A stretch of DNA of 39,887 bases, from assembly GCA_017382015.1 (NCBI GenBank), contig JAFOBC010000313.1:1-39887 (forward strand). The letters run 5' to 3'. The position numbers and the translations under genes are program-made. Below are positions 30,548 to 38,234 of the stretch, piece by piece. The DNA is from Clostridia bacterium (GTDB lineage: Bacteria; Bacillota; Clostridia; Oscillospirales; Acutalibacteraceae). Below the pieces are notes generated by a model, which did no database searches, was not told the origin of the DNA, and worked only from the letters and a program-made list of their open reading frames with translations. Position 1 is the stretch's first letter. Each line of letters opens with the position of its first letter.

Positions 30548-30949
30548 ATGAAAGCAAATATCACACCGACTCCGCAGATGGTCGACCGGATGAAGGATCA
30601 GGCATCGGATTTCTATTCGCGGTGGATGGAGCTGAACTGGTGCATCACCTTCGTGACGGTCTGCAAGAGTCTGAAGCTTGGGAAAGCAAGAGCGAACCGG
30701 CTCTTTCAGGACATCGTTGAGGAGATGGCACGCCACAATGAATACGAGAATTACAAGTGGAGCTGTGACGAACTGAAGAAGGAGCTTGAGCGGCTTGAGA
30801 TCCCGTGCGAGTTCTTCAGTGAGCGTTCAACTTCATCCTGGAAGCAGACGCTTCACAGGGAGAAGATCATACAGGAATCAAAGAAGGCCGGAATTGCAGA
30901 GTCTTATGAGATGGCAGCGAAGCTGAAGAAGATCAGGGAACTGATCTGA
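30548..30949 (+). CDS. Helical protein, possible paralogue of 36591 gene
   Basis: 133 aa from ATG 30548 (AAAGGA upstream). It contains WCITFVTVCKSLKLGKARANRLFQDI and a long charged C-terminal helix. The layout (hydrophobic helix, then a GKxRxxxL turn) resembles the 36591 product (LNQEFNFGKKRLKKLI). Function unknown. Confidence 0.65.
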   Translation: MKANITPTPQMVDRMKDQASDFYSRWMELNWCITFVTVCKSLKLGKARANRLFQDIVEEMARHNEYENYKWSCDELKKELERLEIPCEFFSERSTSSWKQTLHREKIIQESKKAGIAESYEMAAKLKKIRELI

Positions 30950-30970
30950 CTGCATGAAAGGGGGTAACGA

Positions 30971-31360
30971 ATGTATTTATCATTCAGGGAAAAAGGAAAC
31001 ACTGAAAGCACTTGCTATCAGCTTCCGCAGGATATGTCATTTACGGAAGCCAAGAACTACGGAAAGGACGTGATCCGCGGAAAGCTGAATGTGATCGATC
31101 CGCTTATCATCAGCCGGGCGGTCGCAACGCTTATCACTTCCAGCGGACTTATTGCCGCAAGGATCTATCTGACATCAGACAGACTCCTTGTATGGGAGGA
31201 TACGGATCCGGGACGGCTGCACGGGACTCAGAAAAAGGAAATGTGCAGACTGCTCGGATTCAAGAGTATATTTGAATGGGAAATCACACGAAGGCCGGAA
31301 AGACTGGAGGCTTTCGGAATCATGAGAGAAACAGGGGATAATTATGATGAACGAGGATAA
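30971..31360 (+). CDS. Hypothetical protein
   Basis: 129 aa, AAGGGGG ribosome site. Mixed alpha/beta, with FTEAKNYGKDVIRGKLNVIDP and LGFKSIFEWEITRRPERLEA. No family recognised. Overlaps the next gene by 17 bp. Confidence 0.62.
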   Translation: MYLSFREKGNTESTCYQLPQDMSFTEAKNYGKDVIRGKLNVIDPLIISRAVATLITSSGLIAARIYLTSDRLLVWEDTDPGRLHGTQKKEMCRLLGFKSIFEWEITRRPERLEAFGIMRETGDNYDERG

Positions 31361-31718
31361 TATTGAACTTAGAAACGGGATTCTGCAGGGAGTTCTTGAA
31401 AATTACAGCTTATCTGCCGTGCTGTCGCATGAAGAGAAGATCATCTTATGCGATGCACTTGCTGAGCTTGTCGCGGCGATCCGTCACAGATACGAGCTCA
31501 CGTCTATCTACTATGCGCCTTCAGAGAATAAGGCACTTTGCAGATACAGTGATGATCCGAATCTCAGAATTAAAGCAGATAACAACTCACGCTGGGTCGT
31601 CGATCATAAAGGCGAACTTCGCTGCAGTACATGCGGCAAGCGAGCGCTTCGCAAGATAACGGCGATTCAGGAACATTCAAAGTTCTGTCCGCAGTGCGGA
31701 AGCAGAATGATCTTCTGA
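31344..31718 (+). CDS. C-terminal zinc-ribbon protein
   Basis: 124 aa (ATG 31344 or 31347). A helical N-terminal half, then a clear zinc ribbon: CSTCGK ... CPQCGSRMIF at the very end. Such proteins are common in Clostridia phages, often of unknown function. Confidence 0.72.
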   Translation: MMNEDNIELRNGILQGVLENYSLSAVLSHEEKIILCDALAELVAAIRHRYELTSIYYAPSENKALCRYSDDPNLRIKADNNSRWVVDHKGELRCSTCGKRALRKITAIQEHSKFCPQCGSRMIF

Positions 31719-31723
31719 AGCTT

Positions 31724-31981
31724 ATGGAAAAGATCATCATGATAGCGATCATCGCATTTTACACGGTGCTGACGCTGATCTGCTTATGGAGCATTTACAA
31801 GGTTTACAGGATTCTATCCGAGATATTCCGGGACGTGCTCACTGAAATCAACGAAATCGAGGAGAGTTGGGAAAATGGAAAAGAAAAAGAAGAAGAAAAA
31901 GACGCCGCCGGTGACTCTGAAGAGCGAGCCGAGCTACCAGGAAGTGATGACAGCCATCAGAGCCCGGAGAAAGGAGAATAA
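31724..31981 (+). CDS. Small membrane protein with acidic tail
   Basis: 85 aa from ATG 31724. One transmembrane helix (IIMIAIIAFYTVLTLICLW) then a very acidic, Glu/Lys-rich cytoplasmic tail. The upstream part of the longer frame overlaps the zinc-ribbon gene and is not needed. Weak ribosome site, so perhaps translationally coupled. Confidence 0.6.
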   Translation: MEKIIMIAIIAFYTVLTLICLWSIYKVYRILSEIFRDVLTEINEIEESWENGKEKEEEKDAAGDSEERAELPGSDDSHQSPEKGE

Positions 31982-31986
31982 AAGAA

Positions 31987-32205
31987 ATGGGAAAAAAAGA
32001 AGCGGTCATTGATGAATACCGGAAAGGTCTTCATGACATCACGGTCGCAGGTTCGGAAGAAGAGATCGACAGGATCTCCGAGAAAATACAGGATCTGATC
32101 ACTGATAATTCAGGACTGTTCAGTGTCAAGGAGTACACAGAAAGCCTTGCAACGCTGCGCATCTTCACATGGAAGGCAAGGTATAAGATCCAGGAGGGAA
32201 TATGA
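31987..32205 (+). CDS. Hypothetical helical protein
   Basis: 72 aa, ATG with AAAGGAGAATAAAAG upstream. Charged and all-helical (EEEIDRISEKIQDLIT). Overlaps the DUF1064 gene by 4 bp, so co-translated with it. Confidence 0.65.
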   Translation: MGKKEAVIDEYRKGLHDITVAGSEEEIDRISEKIQDLITDNSGLFSVKEYTESLATLRIFTWKARYKIQEGI

Positions 32206-32579
32206 ACAAGTACAGGAATAAGAAATGCGTACTTGACGGCATTGAATTCGACTCTAAGAAGGAAATGCGGCGTTATTCAGAACTTAAGCTTCTCGAACGT
32301 GCCGGTGAGATCTCGGACTTAAAGACTCAGGTGCCGTTCCTTCTCCTTCCGGATCAGTACGAACCGAGTACCGAGGTCTATACCAGAGGCGAAAACAAAG
32401 GAAAACTGAAAAAGGGCAAGCTGATCGAGAAGTCATGCTCTTACATTGCGGATTTTACCTACATTGACCGGGGCGGTAATTACATCGTCGAGGACGTCAA
32501 AGGCAAGCGCACCAAGGAATATATAATCAAAAAGAAACTTATGCTGTATTTTCACGGCGTGAGGATCAAGGAAACGTGA
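32202..32579 (+). CDS. DUF1064 phage nuclease
   Basis: 125 aa. MNKYRNKKCVLDGIEFDSKKEMRRY, then SYIADFTYIDRGGNYIVEDVKG, is the DUF1064 signature: a PD-(D/E)XK-like active site (E in SKKE, D in ADF, E-x-K in VEDVKGK). These act as Holliday-junction-resolvase-like or branch-specific endonucleases in Firmicutes phages. The strongest functional call in this stretch of the early region. Confidence 0.9.
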   Translation: MNKYRNKKCVLDGIEFDSKKEMRRYSELKLLERAGEISDLKTQVPFLLLPDQYEPSTEVYTRGENKGKLKKGKLIEKSCSYIADFTYIDRGGNYIVEDVKGKRTKEYIIKKKLMLYFHGVRIKET

Positions 32580-32588
32580 GGTGAAAAG

Positions 32589-32810
32589 ATGATCGAAATT
32601 AAAGCAGCAGGAAAACAAATCGAAATCACTTGTCATGGAAAGAGCCTTGACGTTCTGACCGAAGCAGTTCTGACGTTTATATCTATTTCGGAAGATATGG
32701 CCGAGATAACCCGGATGAGCAAAGAAGCGACTGCTCGCATGATCTGTCAGAAGGCAATCGATATCATGAAGCATGAGGAAGAAGGAAAAAATGAAAGTAA
32801 AAACAACTGA
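32589..32810 (+). CDS. Hypothetical protein
   Basis: 73 aa, starting after GTGAGGTGAAAAG. MIEIKAAGKQIEITCHGKSLD, then a helical C-terminus with repeated Met. No family recognised. Overlaps the next gene. Confidence 0.62.
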   Translation: MIEIKAAGKQIEITCHGKSLDVLTEAVLTFISISEDMAEITRMSKEATARMICQKAIDIMKHEEEGKNESKNN

Positions 32811-33084
32811 TACCGAATGGGTCGAGTTGAGAGACAAGGCAGTGAGAGCGGTTCTCGAAAACGACGATTTGTCTTTATTTGAAAAATTCATTAAGCGGTA
32901 TTGTCCGGAGGTAAAGAAAAACCTGATCAAATGGAACAATAACGACACTGAAAGAATAAAAAAAGTCATGCGGCTCATGGCTTACAAGATGATACCAGAG
33001 ATCACGACTTTCACGGCGGAAGAACGCAACAAAGCGAGAGAATGGCTTCGCGAGCATAACAGCAAGCCGTTGAGCTGGGAATAG
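32791..33084 (+). CDS. Hypothetical protein
   Basis: 97 aa from ATG 32791, with GGAAGAAGGAAAAA upstream. Helical; contains LFEKFIKRYCPEVKKNLIKW. No family recognised. Confidence 0.62.
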   Translation: MKVKTTDTEWVELRDKAVRAVLENDDLSLFEKFIKRYCPEVKKNLIKWNNNDTERIKKVMRLMAYKMIPEITTFTAEERNKAREWLREHNSKPLSWE

Positions 33085-33094
33085 GAGGCACAAA

Positions 33095-33343
33095 ATGACA
33101 CTTGAACAGATGATTGAAAAAATCAAAAACACCGAACTGAGTGAGAATGTCGAATGCAACGAGTGCCGATCCGGTCTTCCTGAAGCTTTCCTCTATCTTG
33201 AGGAGCTCAGGCAGTGGAGGGAGAATCCGTTCCGGATGATGAAAAAGACCTGCGAAAGCATGGATAAGTGCGTCAATTGCGGATGGCATTACAAAGGATG
33301 TGCCGAGTGCTTAAGCAATACACCGGAGGAATGGAAGCTATGA
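33095..33343 (+). CDS. Small Cys-rich zinc-binding-like protein
   Basis: 82 aa with an ATAGGAGG ribosome site. Cys at CNEC near residue 20 and CVNCGWHYKGCAEC near the C-terminus suggest a zinc site. Function unknown. Confidence 0.66.
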   Translation: MTLEQMIEKIKNTELSENVECNECRSGLPEAFLYLEELRQWRENPFRMMKKTCESMDKCVNCGWHYKGCAECLSNTPEEWKL

Positions 33344-33675
33344 CAAAGAAAGAGTCAAGACAAGATGTTGAACAGAAGCTGATACAGGTTCAGAAATGGC
33401 TCTTTGAAAACAGAGCGGTTTTCGCTGAACATGAACTGTCGGTCATTTTCGCATTTACCAAGAAGCAGAGTACAAACAGCTCTGAAATGAGTGCTTTTTC
33501 CGGCGGAAAAGCTCGGGAAATCGGAGTTACATGCACGGGAATGATTTGTGAGCTCATAGATAGCATTGACGACGAGCGTGATCTTCAGAAGCTGTTCAAC
33601 CTTACTGCAGGCAAGATCTGCGAGAAATTCGAGGAGAAAATGAGAGAAGAAGGCTACATCGACGACGATGAATGA
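33340..33675 (+). CDS. Hypothetical protein, paralogue of the next gene
   Basis: 111 aa from ATG 33340 (overlaps the previous stop; GGAGG upstream). The pattern KLIQVQKWLFENRAVFAEHE, then LSVIFAFT, GGKAREIG and a late DDERDLQ, aligns with the 33689 product (KLEQIREWITANANII, FSVVYNFT, GRGDDIG, NDDRLRA). Tandem duplicate; function unknown. Confidence 0.68.
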   Translation: MTKKESRQDVEQKLIQVQKWLFENRAVFAEHELSVIFAFTKKQSTNSSEMSAFSGGKAREIGVTCTGMICELIDSIDDERDLQKLFNLTAGKICEKFEEKMREEGYIDDDE

Positions 33676-33688
33676 GAAGGGAAAGGTT

Positions 33689-33988
33689 ATGTCAGAAAAA
33701 GAAAAACTGGAACTCGAAAGCAAGCTTGAGCAGATCAGAGAGTGGATCACGGCCAATGCTAATATAATTACCAAATGCGGCTTTTCGGTCGTCTATAATT
33801 TTACAAGCACCGAGATGAAAAACGTGCACGCAGTATGGGCAGGACGTGGCGATGATATAGGACAGATCTTGAGCTCCAATAACGCCGAGTTCCTGCATGA
33901 AGCAGAAAACGATGATCGGCTGAGAGCATCTTTCGCATTCCTCACCGATCATCTCGTGAACGCTTATGACAGAGAAAAAAATAAATGA
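33689..33988 (+). CDS. Hypothetical protein, paralogue of the previous gene
   Basis: 99 aa from ATG 33689, with AAGGGAAAGG upstream. It shares the fold pattern and motif order of the 33340 product, with a shorter middle. Function unknown. Confidence 0.68.
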   Translation: MSEKEKLELESKLEQIREWITANANIITKCGFSVVYNFTSTEMKNVHAVWAGRGDDIGQILSSNNAEFLHEAENDDRLRASFAFLTDHLVNAYDREKNK

Positions 33989-34004
33989 TGAAAAGAGGGT
34001 AAAA

Positions 34005-34418
34005 ATGATAATCACATCAAAGGATTTATTTGAAGCTTACACAAAGACGGAGCAGAAGACCGGCTTCATTCAGAAAAAAGCCAAGGAGCTGAACGTTCCG
34101 AGATCATCGATCATCGCAGCACTGCTCATGAGCGGCTATAAGCTCGACGAGATCAGACGTTCTGACGAGAACAACTACAAGGCGGGACTTAACAAATACA
34201 ACAAGTGGGTCGAGGACGGCAAGCCGGACGTCACCTACGAAGTGCCGGAAGTCGCACCAGCGGTCACGAAAAAAGAATACAAAAAGCCGGTGATCCTTGA
34301 GGGAAGGCCGGAACCAGTGAAGGCAAAAGAAGATCCGGAGCCGGTTAAAGTATCCAAGCCGGAACCTGCAGAAGAAAAGCCGGAGTCAGTTGCTGTCACA
34401 GAACTGAAAAAAGGATGA
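34005..34418 (+). CDS. Pro-rich protein, possibly frameshifted to a longer form
   Basis: 137 aa from ATG 34005 (AGAGGGTAAAA upstream). The N-terminal 70 residues are a small helical DNA-binding-like domain (KELNVPRSSIIAALLMSGYK). The C-terminal half is Pro/Glu/Lys low-complexity (EDPEPVKVSKPEPAEEKPE). It ends at TGA just after a run of six A (34407-34412); loss of one A would extend it into the coiled coil at 34408-34698. Confidence 0.7.
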   Translation: MIITSKDLFEAYTKTEQKTGFIQKKAKELNVPRSSIIAALLMSGYKLDEIRRSDENNYKAGLNKYNKWVEDGKPDVTYEVPEVAPAVTKKEYKKPVILEGRPEPVKAKEDPEPVKVSKPEPAEEKPESVAVTELKKG

Positions 34419-34698
34419 AATATCAGTCGAAGACGTCGGCAAGCTCAGATTCAGGATAGCTGAGCTTGAGGCAGAGAATAGGAAAGCCGCCGACAAGATC
34501 AGAGAATTCGCAGAATACAAAGAAAAATACTCGAAGCTTCTTGACGAATACAATCTTGTTTCAGCTGATTTCGAGACGGTTCAGAATACAATGGCTGCAG
34601 AATATCAGAAAAGACTCGAAGCAGAAAAGAAGCTGAGAAAGGCTGAAAGGATCATCTGTGACAGGATCTATGAGGAAATGCCGGATGAAGCTGAATGA
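34408..34698 (+). CDS. Coiled-coil frame without a start codon (frameshift extension)
   Basis: 96 open codons encoding a coiled coil (RIAELEAENRKAADKIREF, YQKRLEAEKKLRKAERII), with phage-like codon use, but no ATG, GTG or TTG before codon 60. It is in the +1 frame relative to the preceding gene and joins it at the A6 run. It is either the C-terminal part of that gene expressed by slippage, or the result of a frameshift mutation or sequence error. Confidence 0.6.
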   Translation, partial: KKDEISVEDVGKLRFRIAELEAENRKAADKIREFAEYKEKYSKLLDEYNLVSADFETVQNTMAAEYQKRLEAEKKLRKAERIICDRIYEEMPDEAE

Positions 34699-34897
34699 CA
34701 GGAAGTCAAGGTTCACAAGAGAGGCACTAAAGCTTGACAAGTATGATCGGGCGGTCAATCTGACGTTCTTCGTCGTTGACTGTCTTGCCGTTCGGCGGTG
34801 CTCTCTGGAAGGAAAATATATTTCAGCAGCAGTCTTCTCAATCCTCGGATTGTGGTTTCTGAAAAACGAATTGCTTTACGGAAGGATGATGAAGTGA
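34685..34897 (+). CDS. Small membrane protein
   Basis: 70 aa from ATG 34685 with GAGGAAA 6 bp upstream. Basic N-terminus, then two hydrophobic stretches (AVNLTFFVVDCLAV; ISAAVFSILGLWFL). Function unknown. Confidence 0.6.
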   Translation: MKLNDRKSRFTREALKLDKYDRAVNLTFFVVDCLAVRRCSLEGKYISAAVFSILGLWFLKNELLYGRMMK

Positions 34898-34900
34898 AGC

Positions 34901-35113
34901 ATGGAACGATACACAAACGATTTTCTGAAACATGCATTCGTGAGATGTGCGAAATGCGGAAAAGAATTGAACTACGGATTAACACTTCCAAGAAAATGCG
35001 AATTCCTGCATATGAAGGAAGATGGAACACTCTGCTTTGATCCGGAGCAGTCGGAACCGTATTGCTGTGACTGCATTACGGAAATTCAGGGAGGGAAAAA
35101 AGATGAAACTTGA
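34901..35113 (+). CDS. Zinc-ribbon protein
   Basis: 70 aa. CAKCGK ... YCCDC gives a four-Cys zinc site around a short insertion. It overlaps the next gene by 11 bp. Function unknown. Confidence 0.66.
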   Translation: MERYTNDFLKHAFVRCAKCGKELNYGLTLPRKCEFLHMKEDGTLCFDPEQSEPYCCDCITEIQGGKKDET

Positions 35114-35465
35114 AGGATTCGAGTGGAGTGATGAACTGCAGGAAAAAGTGTGTGAACTCATGGAGCTCACAGGCAAAAACATTGATGAGAACGAAGATGC
35201 GCCGTCGAAACATGTACTTGACGGAGCGGCTCCTTTGATCCATGAGATCACAGAAATGATAAAGGAACTTCCAGAGCTAAAAATCGAGGGCGCACACAAG
35301 CAGGAATATATTGAAACTGATAATCCACCGGAGCTGATCTATTTGGATATGCTTCTGAAGATAGCCGATGCACCGTTTCGCTTTCTTATGATCGCAACAG
35401 TCAAGCTTCTGATTCCAATTATCGACGAAAAGCTTCAGAGGAGGGGAAAAGATGAATCGAACTGA
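35103..35465 (+). CDS. Hypothetical protein
   Basis: 120 aa from ATG 35103 (GGGAGGG upstream). An acidic N-terminal half (GFEWSDELQEKVCELMELTG) and a C-terminal hydrophobic helix (FRFLMIATVKLLIPIID), which may associate with membrane. No family recognised. Confidence 0.64.
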   Translation: MKLEGFEWSDELQEKVCELMELTGKNIDENEDAPSKHVLDGAAPLIHEITEMIKELPELKIEGAHKQEYIETDNPPELIYLDMLLKIADAPFRFLMIATVKLLIPIIDEKLQRRGKDESN

Positions 35466-35477
35466 GAGGTGGAAACA

Positions 35478-35633
35478 ATGTCTAAAACAATGATTATATG
35501 TCTTATAATCATGGGCATATGCACACTTGCGATTATTACAACGAGCTTATATTCGTTTATCATACAGGTGAAAGCTGATAAGGAGTTAAAAAAATTACAT
35601 GAAGGAAACGATGAACAAACAACAAAATCCTGA
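35478..35633 (+). CDS. 51-aa single-pass membrane protein
   Basis: ATG 35478 preceded by GAGAGGTGG. One hydrophobic helix (MIICLIIMGICTLAIITTSL) with a short charged tail. It was found by reading between annotated frames; its ribosome site and spacing to both neighbours support it. Confidence 0.65.
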   Translation: MSKTMIICLIIMGICTLAIITTSLYSFIIQVKADKELKKLHEGNDEQTTKS

Positions 35634-35937
35634 TGGATCATGGAGCAAGGCAGAACCGGAAAAGGCTTCATGGGAACTTAAAACAAAGAAAAGGACAATA
35701 AGGTTTGCCGTTCTCCAGTGGAGACAGCTTACAGCGGCATTGTTTTTTCTCACTTCCAATATGGTTTACAGGCGTGATTCTGAAAGCAAACTGACAAATA
35801 TGTTTTATATATTAGCTTTTATTGTGTTCCTTGTGGTATCGATTCAGAATCTCACAATCGCAATGAAAGCTTATGAAGAGGTGATGAAAGGCGGTGAACC
35901 AACAGAGGAGGAGAAAAATGAGGAAGAAAGATCTTGA
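35611..35937 (+). CDS. Membrane protein with two transmembrane segments
   Basis: 108 aa from ATG 35611 (AAGGAAA close upstream; ATG 35599 is possible). Hydrophobic segments LQWRQLTAALFFLTSNMVY and MFYILAFIVFLVVSIQNLTI, then a very acidic end. Function unknown. Confidence 0.64.
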   Translation: MNKQQNPDGSWSKAEPEKASWELKTKKRTIRFAVLQWRQLTAALFFLTSNMVYRRDSESKLTNMFYILAFIVFLVVSIQNLTIAMKAYEEVMKGGEPTEEEKNEEERS

Positions 35938-36145
35938 AGAGATCATTTTTCAGCCGGGAGCGGCACTGGTAGCAGAGATCGCACCGGAGCGGAACAAGTA
36001 CTTCATTCGCGCGATGGACGTTCATTACAAAATATCATCAAAACAATACGAATATCTTCTTCAGTACGGTTATTTTGAAGAACAATACGAAATAGATCGG
36101 GCTGGAGGAATGGGGTTTGAGATGCATATTCACAGGAGGAGATAA
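35918..36145 (+). CDS. Hypothetical protein
   Basis: 75 aa from ATG 35918, with GAGGAGGAG upstream and a 20-bp overlap with the previous gene. Contains YKISSKQYEYLLQYGYFEEQY. No family recognised. Confidence 0.64.
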   Translation: MRKKDLEEIIFQPGAALVAEIAPERNKYFIRAMDVHYKISSKQYEYLLQYGYFEEQYEIDRAGGMGFEMHIHRRR

Positions 36146-36146
36146 G

Positions 36147-36377
36147 ATGAATTTACAGCAGAAAAGCTTCTTAGACGACTTTGCAAAGCTTCTGAAGCAG
36201 TACAGCATAGACAGCATGCAGGTCGACGGGGAACATGTGATCTTTTACAGCAACTTTGAGGCTTTAAAGGTTCAGCGATTCGCATCCGTTGGCGGCGGCA
36301 AGCCGAAGTTTATCGGAGTAACAGCGGATTACAGGCCAGAAGAGACAGTCTTATCAGCAGGAGATTCGAATGAGTGA
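36147..36377 (+). CDS. Hypothetical protein
   Basis: 76 aa from ATG 36147 (AGGAGGAGA upstream). Small alpha/beta protein; no recognised motif. Overlaps the next gene by 8 bp. Confidence 0.64.
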   Translation: MNLQQKSFLDDFAKLLKQYSIDSMQVDGEHVIFYSNFEALKVQRFASVGGGKPKFIGVTADYRPEETVLSAGDSNE

Positions 36378-36564
36378 GAAAATCAGAGAGCGGTTCACCT
36401 GTCTGAGACGAGATTCAGGCGACTGCATCAAGGACATGGTGGGAAACGTCGCTTGTGAATTCTGCAGCATATACGCAAACTGCGGATATTGCGGACTGAA
36501 GGGAACGGAGCTCTGCAGAACATGTCTGATCAACGTCATCAAAGACGAGTCAGACAAAGAATAA
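36370..36564 (+). CDS. Cys-rich small protein
   Basis: 64 aa with eight Cys, including CEFC, CGYCG and CRTC, spaced like a treble-clef or double zinc site. Function unknown; possibly nucleic-acid binding. Confidence 0.67.
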   Translation: MSEKIRERFTCLRRDSGDCIKDMVGNVACEFCSIYANCGYCGLKGTELCRTCLINVIKDESDKE

Positions 36565-36590
36565 AACAGTGAAAGGGAGAGTGAAGGGTT

Positions 36591-37019
36591 TTGAAAGCGA
36601 GAGCAAATCTATCCAGGAAAATGACTGAACGTGCTGAAGAAACGATGTACGATTACACAGTCAGGGCGTGTGAGACGAATAACGCCTTTTTCATTCTTGC
36701 GTTGAATCAGGAGTTCAACTTCGGAAAAAAAAGGCTGAAGAAGCTGATAGCAAAGTATAACGAGATATCTCTGATGTATAGGGACAACATCAGGGACGGT
36801 TTCAGTGACGAAGAAATTCGGAATATGCTGAAGAAGGCGATATCAGAGATCGGACTTGATCCCGAACAGGTCTTCACGGACAAGGAACAGAGATCGTTCA
36901 GAAAAGTCAAGGCAGAAAAAAGGGCATTTGAGAAAAACAACGTTCCGAGTTTTGCGGAAGCATCAGAGGTGGCCAAGAAGCTGCAGCTGATGAAGTCACT
37001 GCTTAATGAAACAGGCTGA
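36591..37019 (+). CDS. Helical protein near the late regulator
   Basis: 142 aa from TTG 36591, with GAAGGG a few bases upstream. Basic and helical, with LNQEFNFGKKRLKKLIAKYN. Resembles the 30548 product in layout. It overlaps the late regulator by one base (TGATG) and may work with it. Confidence 0.68.
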   Translation: MKARANLSRKMTERAEETMYDYTVRACETNNAFFILALNQEFNFGKKRLKKLIAKYNEISLMYRDNIRDGFSDEEIRNMLKKAISEIGLDPEQVFTDKEQRSFRKVKAEKRAFEKNNVPSFAEASEVAKKLQLMKSLLNETG

Positions 37020-37414
37020 TGACCAAGGAACAGGAAATATTGAGGGATAAACTTAGACGTGGCAGCGATATTTACAAGAACATCGAATCACTTCGCGCAT
37101 ATATCGAAGCCAATGAGGCGATTGCGGAAGGCATGCACGATCCGCAGCTCCTCCAGCTTATCAACACTCAGACAACCGAACTCAACTTTCAGTATGCCAA
37201 GCTTCTGAAAGTTCGTTCGATGATCGATAAGTGCATATCATCTCTTGACGATAGGGATCTCCGAAGCATTATGACAATGCGTTATTTAGGACACTTAAGT
37301 ACGTTTGCGATTGCGGATCTTCTGCATTACGGACGCAATTCAGTAAATCGGAAGCATAAGCAGGCACTGAGCAAGCTCCTTGAGATAGGAGCGGATCAGT
37401 ATCTTGATTATTAA
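37019..37414 (+). CDS. Late transcription regulator, ArpU/sigma-70-like
   Basis: 131 aa. The C-terminal part (DRDLRSIMTMRYLGHLSTFAIADLLHYGRNSVNRKHKQAL) is a sigma region 4-like HTH, as in ArpU/RinA-type phage late regulators, which end the early region and switch on packaging and lysis genes. It is the last early gene. The ncRNA unit and the shared promoter-like element follow at once. Confidence 0.85.
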   Translation: MTKEQEILRDKLRRGSDIYKNIESLRAYIEANEAIAEGMHDPQLLQLINTQTTELNFQYAKLLKVRSMIDKCISSLDDRDLRSIMTMRYLGHLSTFAIADLLHYGRNSVNRKHKQALSKLLEIGADQYLDY

Positions 37415-37427
37415 TTCATGAAACTGC

Positions 37428-37456
37428 TTGCGCGTTTTCATAAAACGGGTTATAAT
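37428..37456 (+). promoter_or_regulatory. Promoter of ncRNA unit R7
   Basis: TTGCGC (37428-37433), 17 bp, TATAAT (37451-37456). Same -35, spacing and -10 as R3 and R4, 14 kb away. Confidence 0.9.
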
Positions 37457-37462
37457 AGAAAT

Positions 37463-37642
37463 TGACGACGGATCTGCAATTAGTCGTGAGCCGGAGCGTT
37501 CGCATGGTTCCGGCTCGTTAAATTCAAATCTTAATTAATTCAGATCGTGCGTTTATGTTTTTCTTTTTTGGCGAAGAGATTATTTTCACAAAAGCAACAG
37601 CGAGAAAAGGCACTCGGAGATTTTTCCGGGTGCCTTTTCTTT
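37463..37642 (+). ncRNA. Candidate ncRNA R7 (about 180 nt)
   Basis: Between the late regulator and the holin. Stems: ACGAC with GTCGT near the 5' end; GAGCCGGA/TCCGGCTC (around 37489-37516); a terminator at the end. It shares AATTCAAATCTT (37521-37532) with R4. No coding frame. Same promoter class as the 23-kb array. Confidence 0.75.
37605..37642 (+). terminator. Terminator of R7
   Basis: AAAAGGCACTCGG (37605-37617)/CCGGGTGCCTTTT (37626-37638) with an 8-nt loop and a trailing T-rich tract. Confidence 0.93.
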
Positions 37643-37711
37643 TATAAATTCAATACCTTTTCTGAAATTATTTCAAAAAAATATTAAATCATGAGCGGAT
37701 TGCTGAAAAAG

Positions 37712-37755
37712 TGGTGTTGAATGATACACAGAAAAACGTTTAAAATTTGGTTAAC
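37712..37755 (+). promoter_or_regulatory. Element B: putative late promoter
   Basis: TGGTGTTGAATGATACAC (37712-37729) and GTTAAC (37750-37755), the same pair and spacing as element A at 23854. TTGAAT (37717-37722), 18 bp, TAAAAT (37741-37746). It stands 30 bp before the holin and just after the late regulator, so it probably starts the late transcript. Confidence 0.72.
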
Positions 37756-37784
37756 ATAAAAACCGGGACGGGAGGGGAAAGAAA

Positions 37785-38234
37785 TTGCGATGGAAACACG
37801 TTCTGAGCGTGATCGGCGGATTCTTTGCCGCATTGGCTCATCAATATTCACTTATTCTGACCTGCGTCATTATCGCAATTATCTTTGACATAGTGACCGG
37901 ATTAATTAAGTCCAGGGTAAAAGAGAAGCCGTGGAGCTCCAGAAGGGGAGTGATCGGCTTCTGGAAGAAGATCGCTCTTCTTGTTGCTCTGTTCTTCGGA
38001 ATGTTCCTTGACTTTTTCATTCCAGTTGCACTGACAGCGGTCAATGCAGAACTTCCTTTTAGCAGTCCTTTCGGACTGATTATCGGCGTTTACATCACGC
38101 TGAACGAGTCAATTTCTATCTGTGAAAATCTTTATGCAATAAATCCGATGACGCTTCCGAAGTGGATCATGACTCTGATGCGCAAAACATCCGAGAAAAT
38201 CGACGATGGAGACGGCAAATCGGATAAAAAATAA
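37785..38234 (+). CDS. Holin, toxin-secretion/phage-lysis family
   Basis: 149 aa from TTG 37785 (GGAGGGGAAA upstream). Three or four membrane segments: VIGGFFAALAHQYSLIL, VIIAIIFDIVTGLIK, KIALLVALFFGMFLDFFIPV, LIIGVYITLNESISICENL, the pattern of the phi-105/Cph1-type holin family. The C-terminus is charged. It forms membrane lesions that release the endolysin. It leads the late operon and lies far from the endolysin. Confidence 0.92.
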   Translation: MRWKHVLSVIGGFFAALAHQYSLILTCVIIAIIFDIVTGLIKSRVKEKPWSSRRGVIGFWKKIALLVALFFGMFLDFFIPVALTAVNAELPFSSPFGLIIGVYITLNESISICENLYAINPMTLPKWIMTLMRKTSEKIDDGDGKSDKK

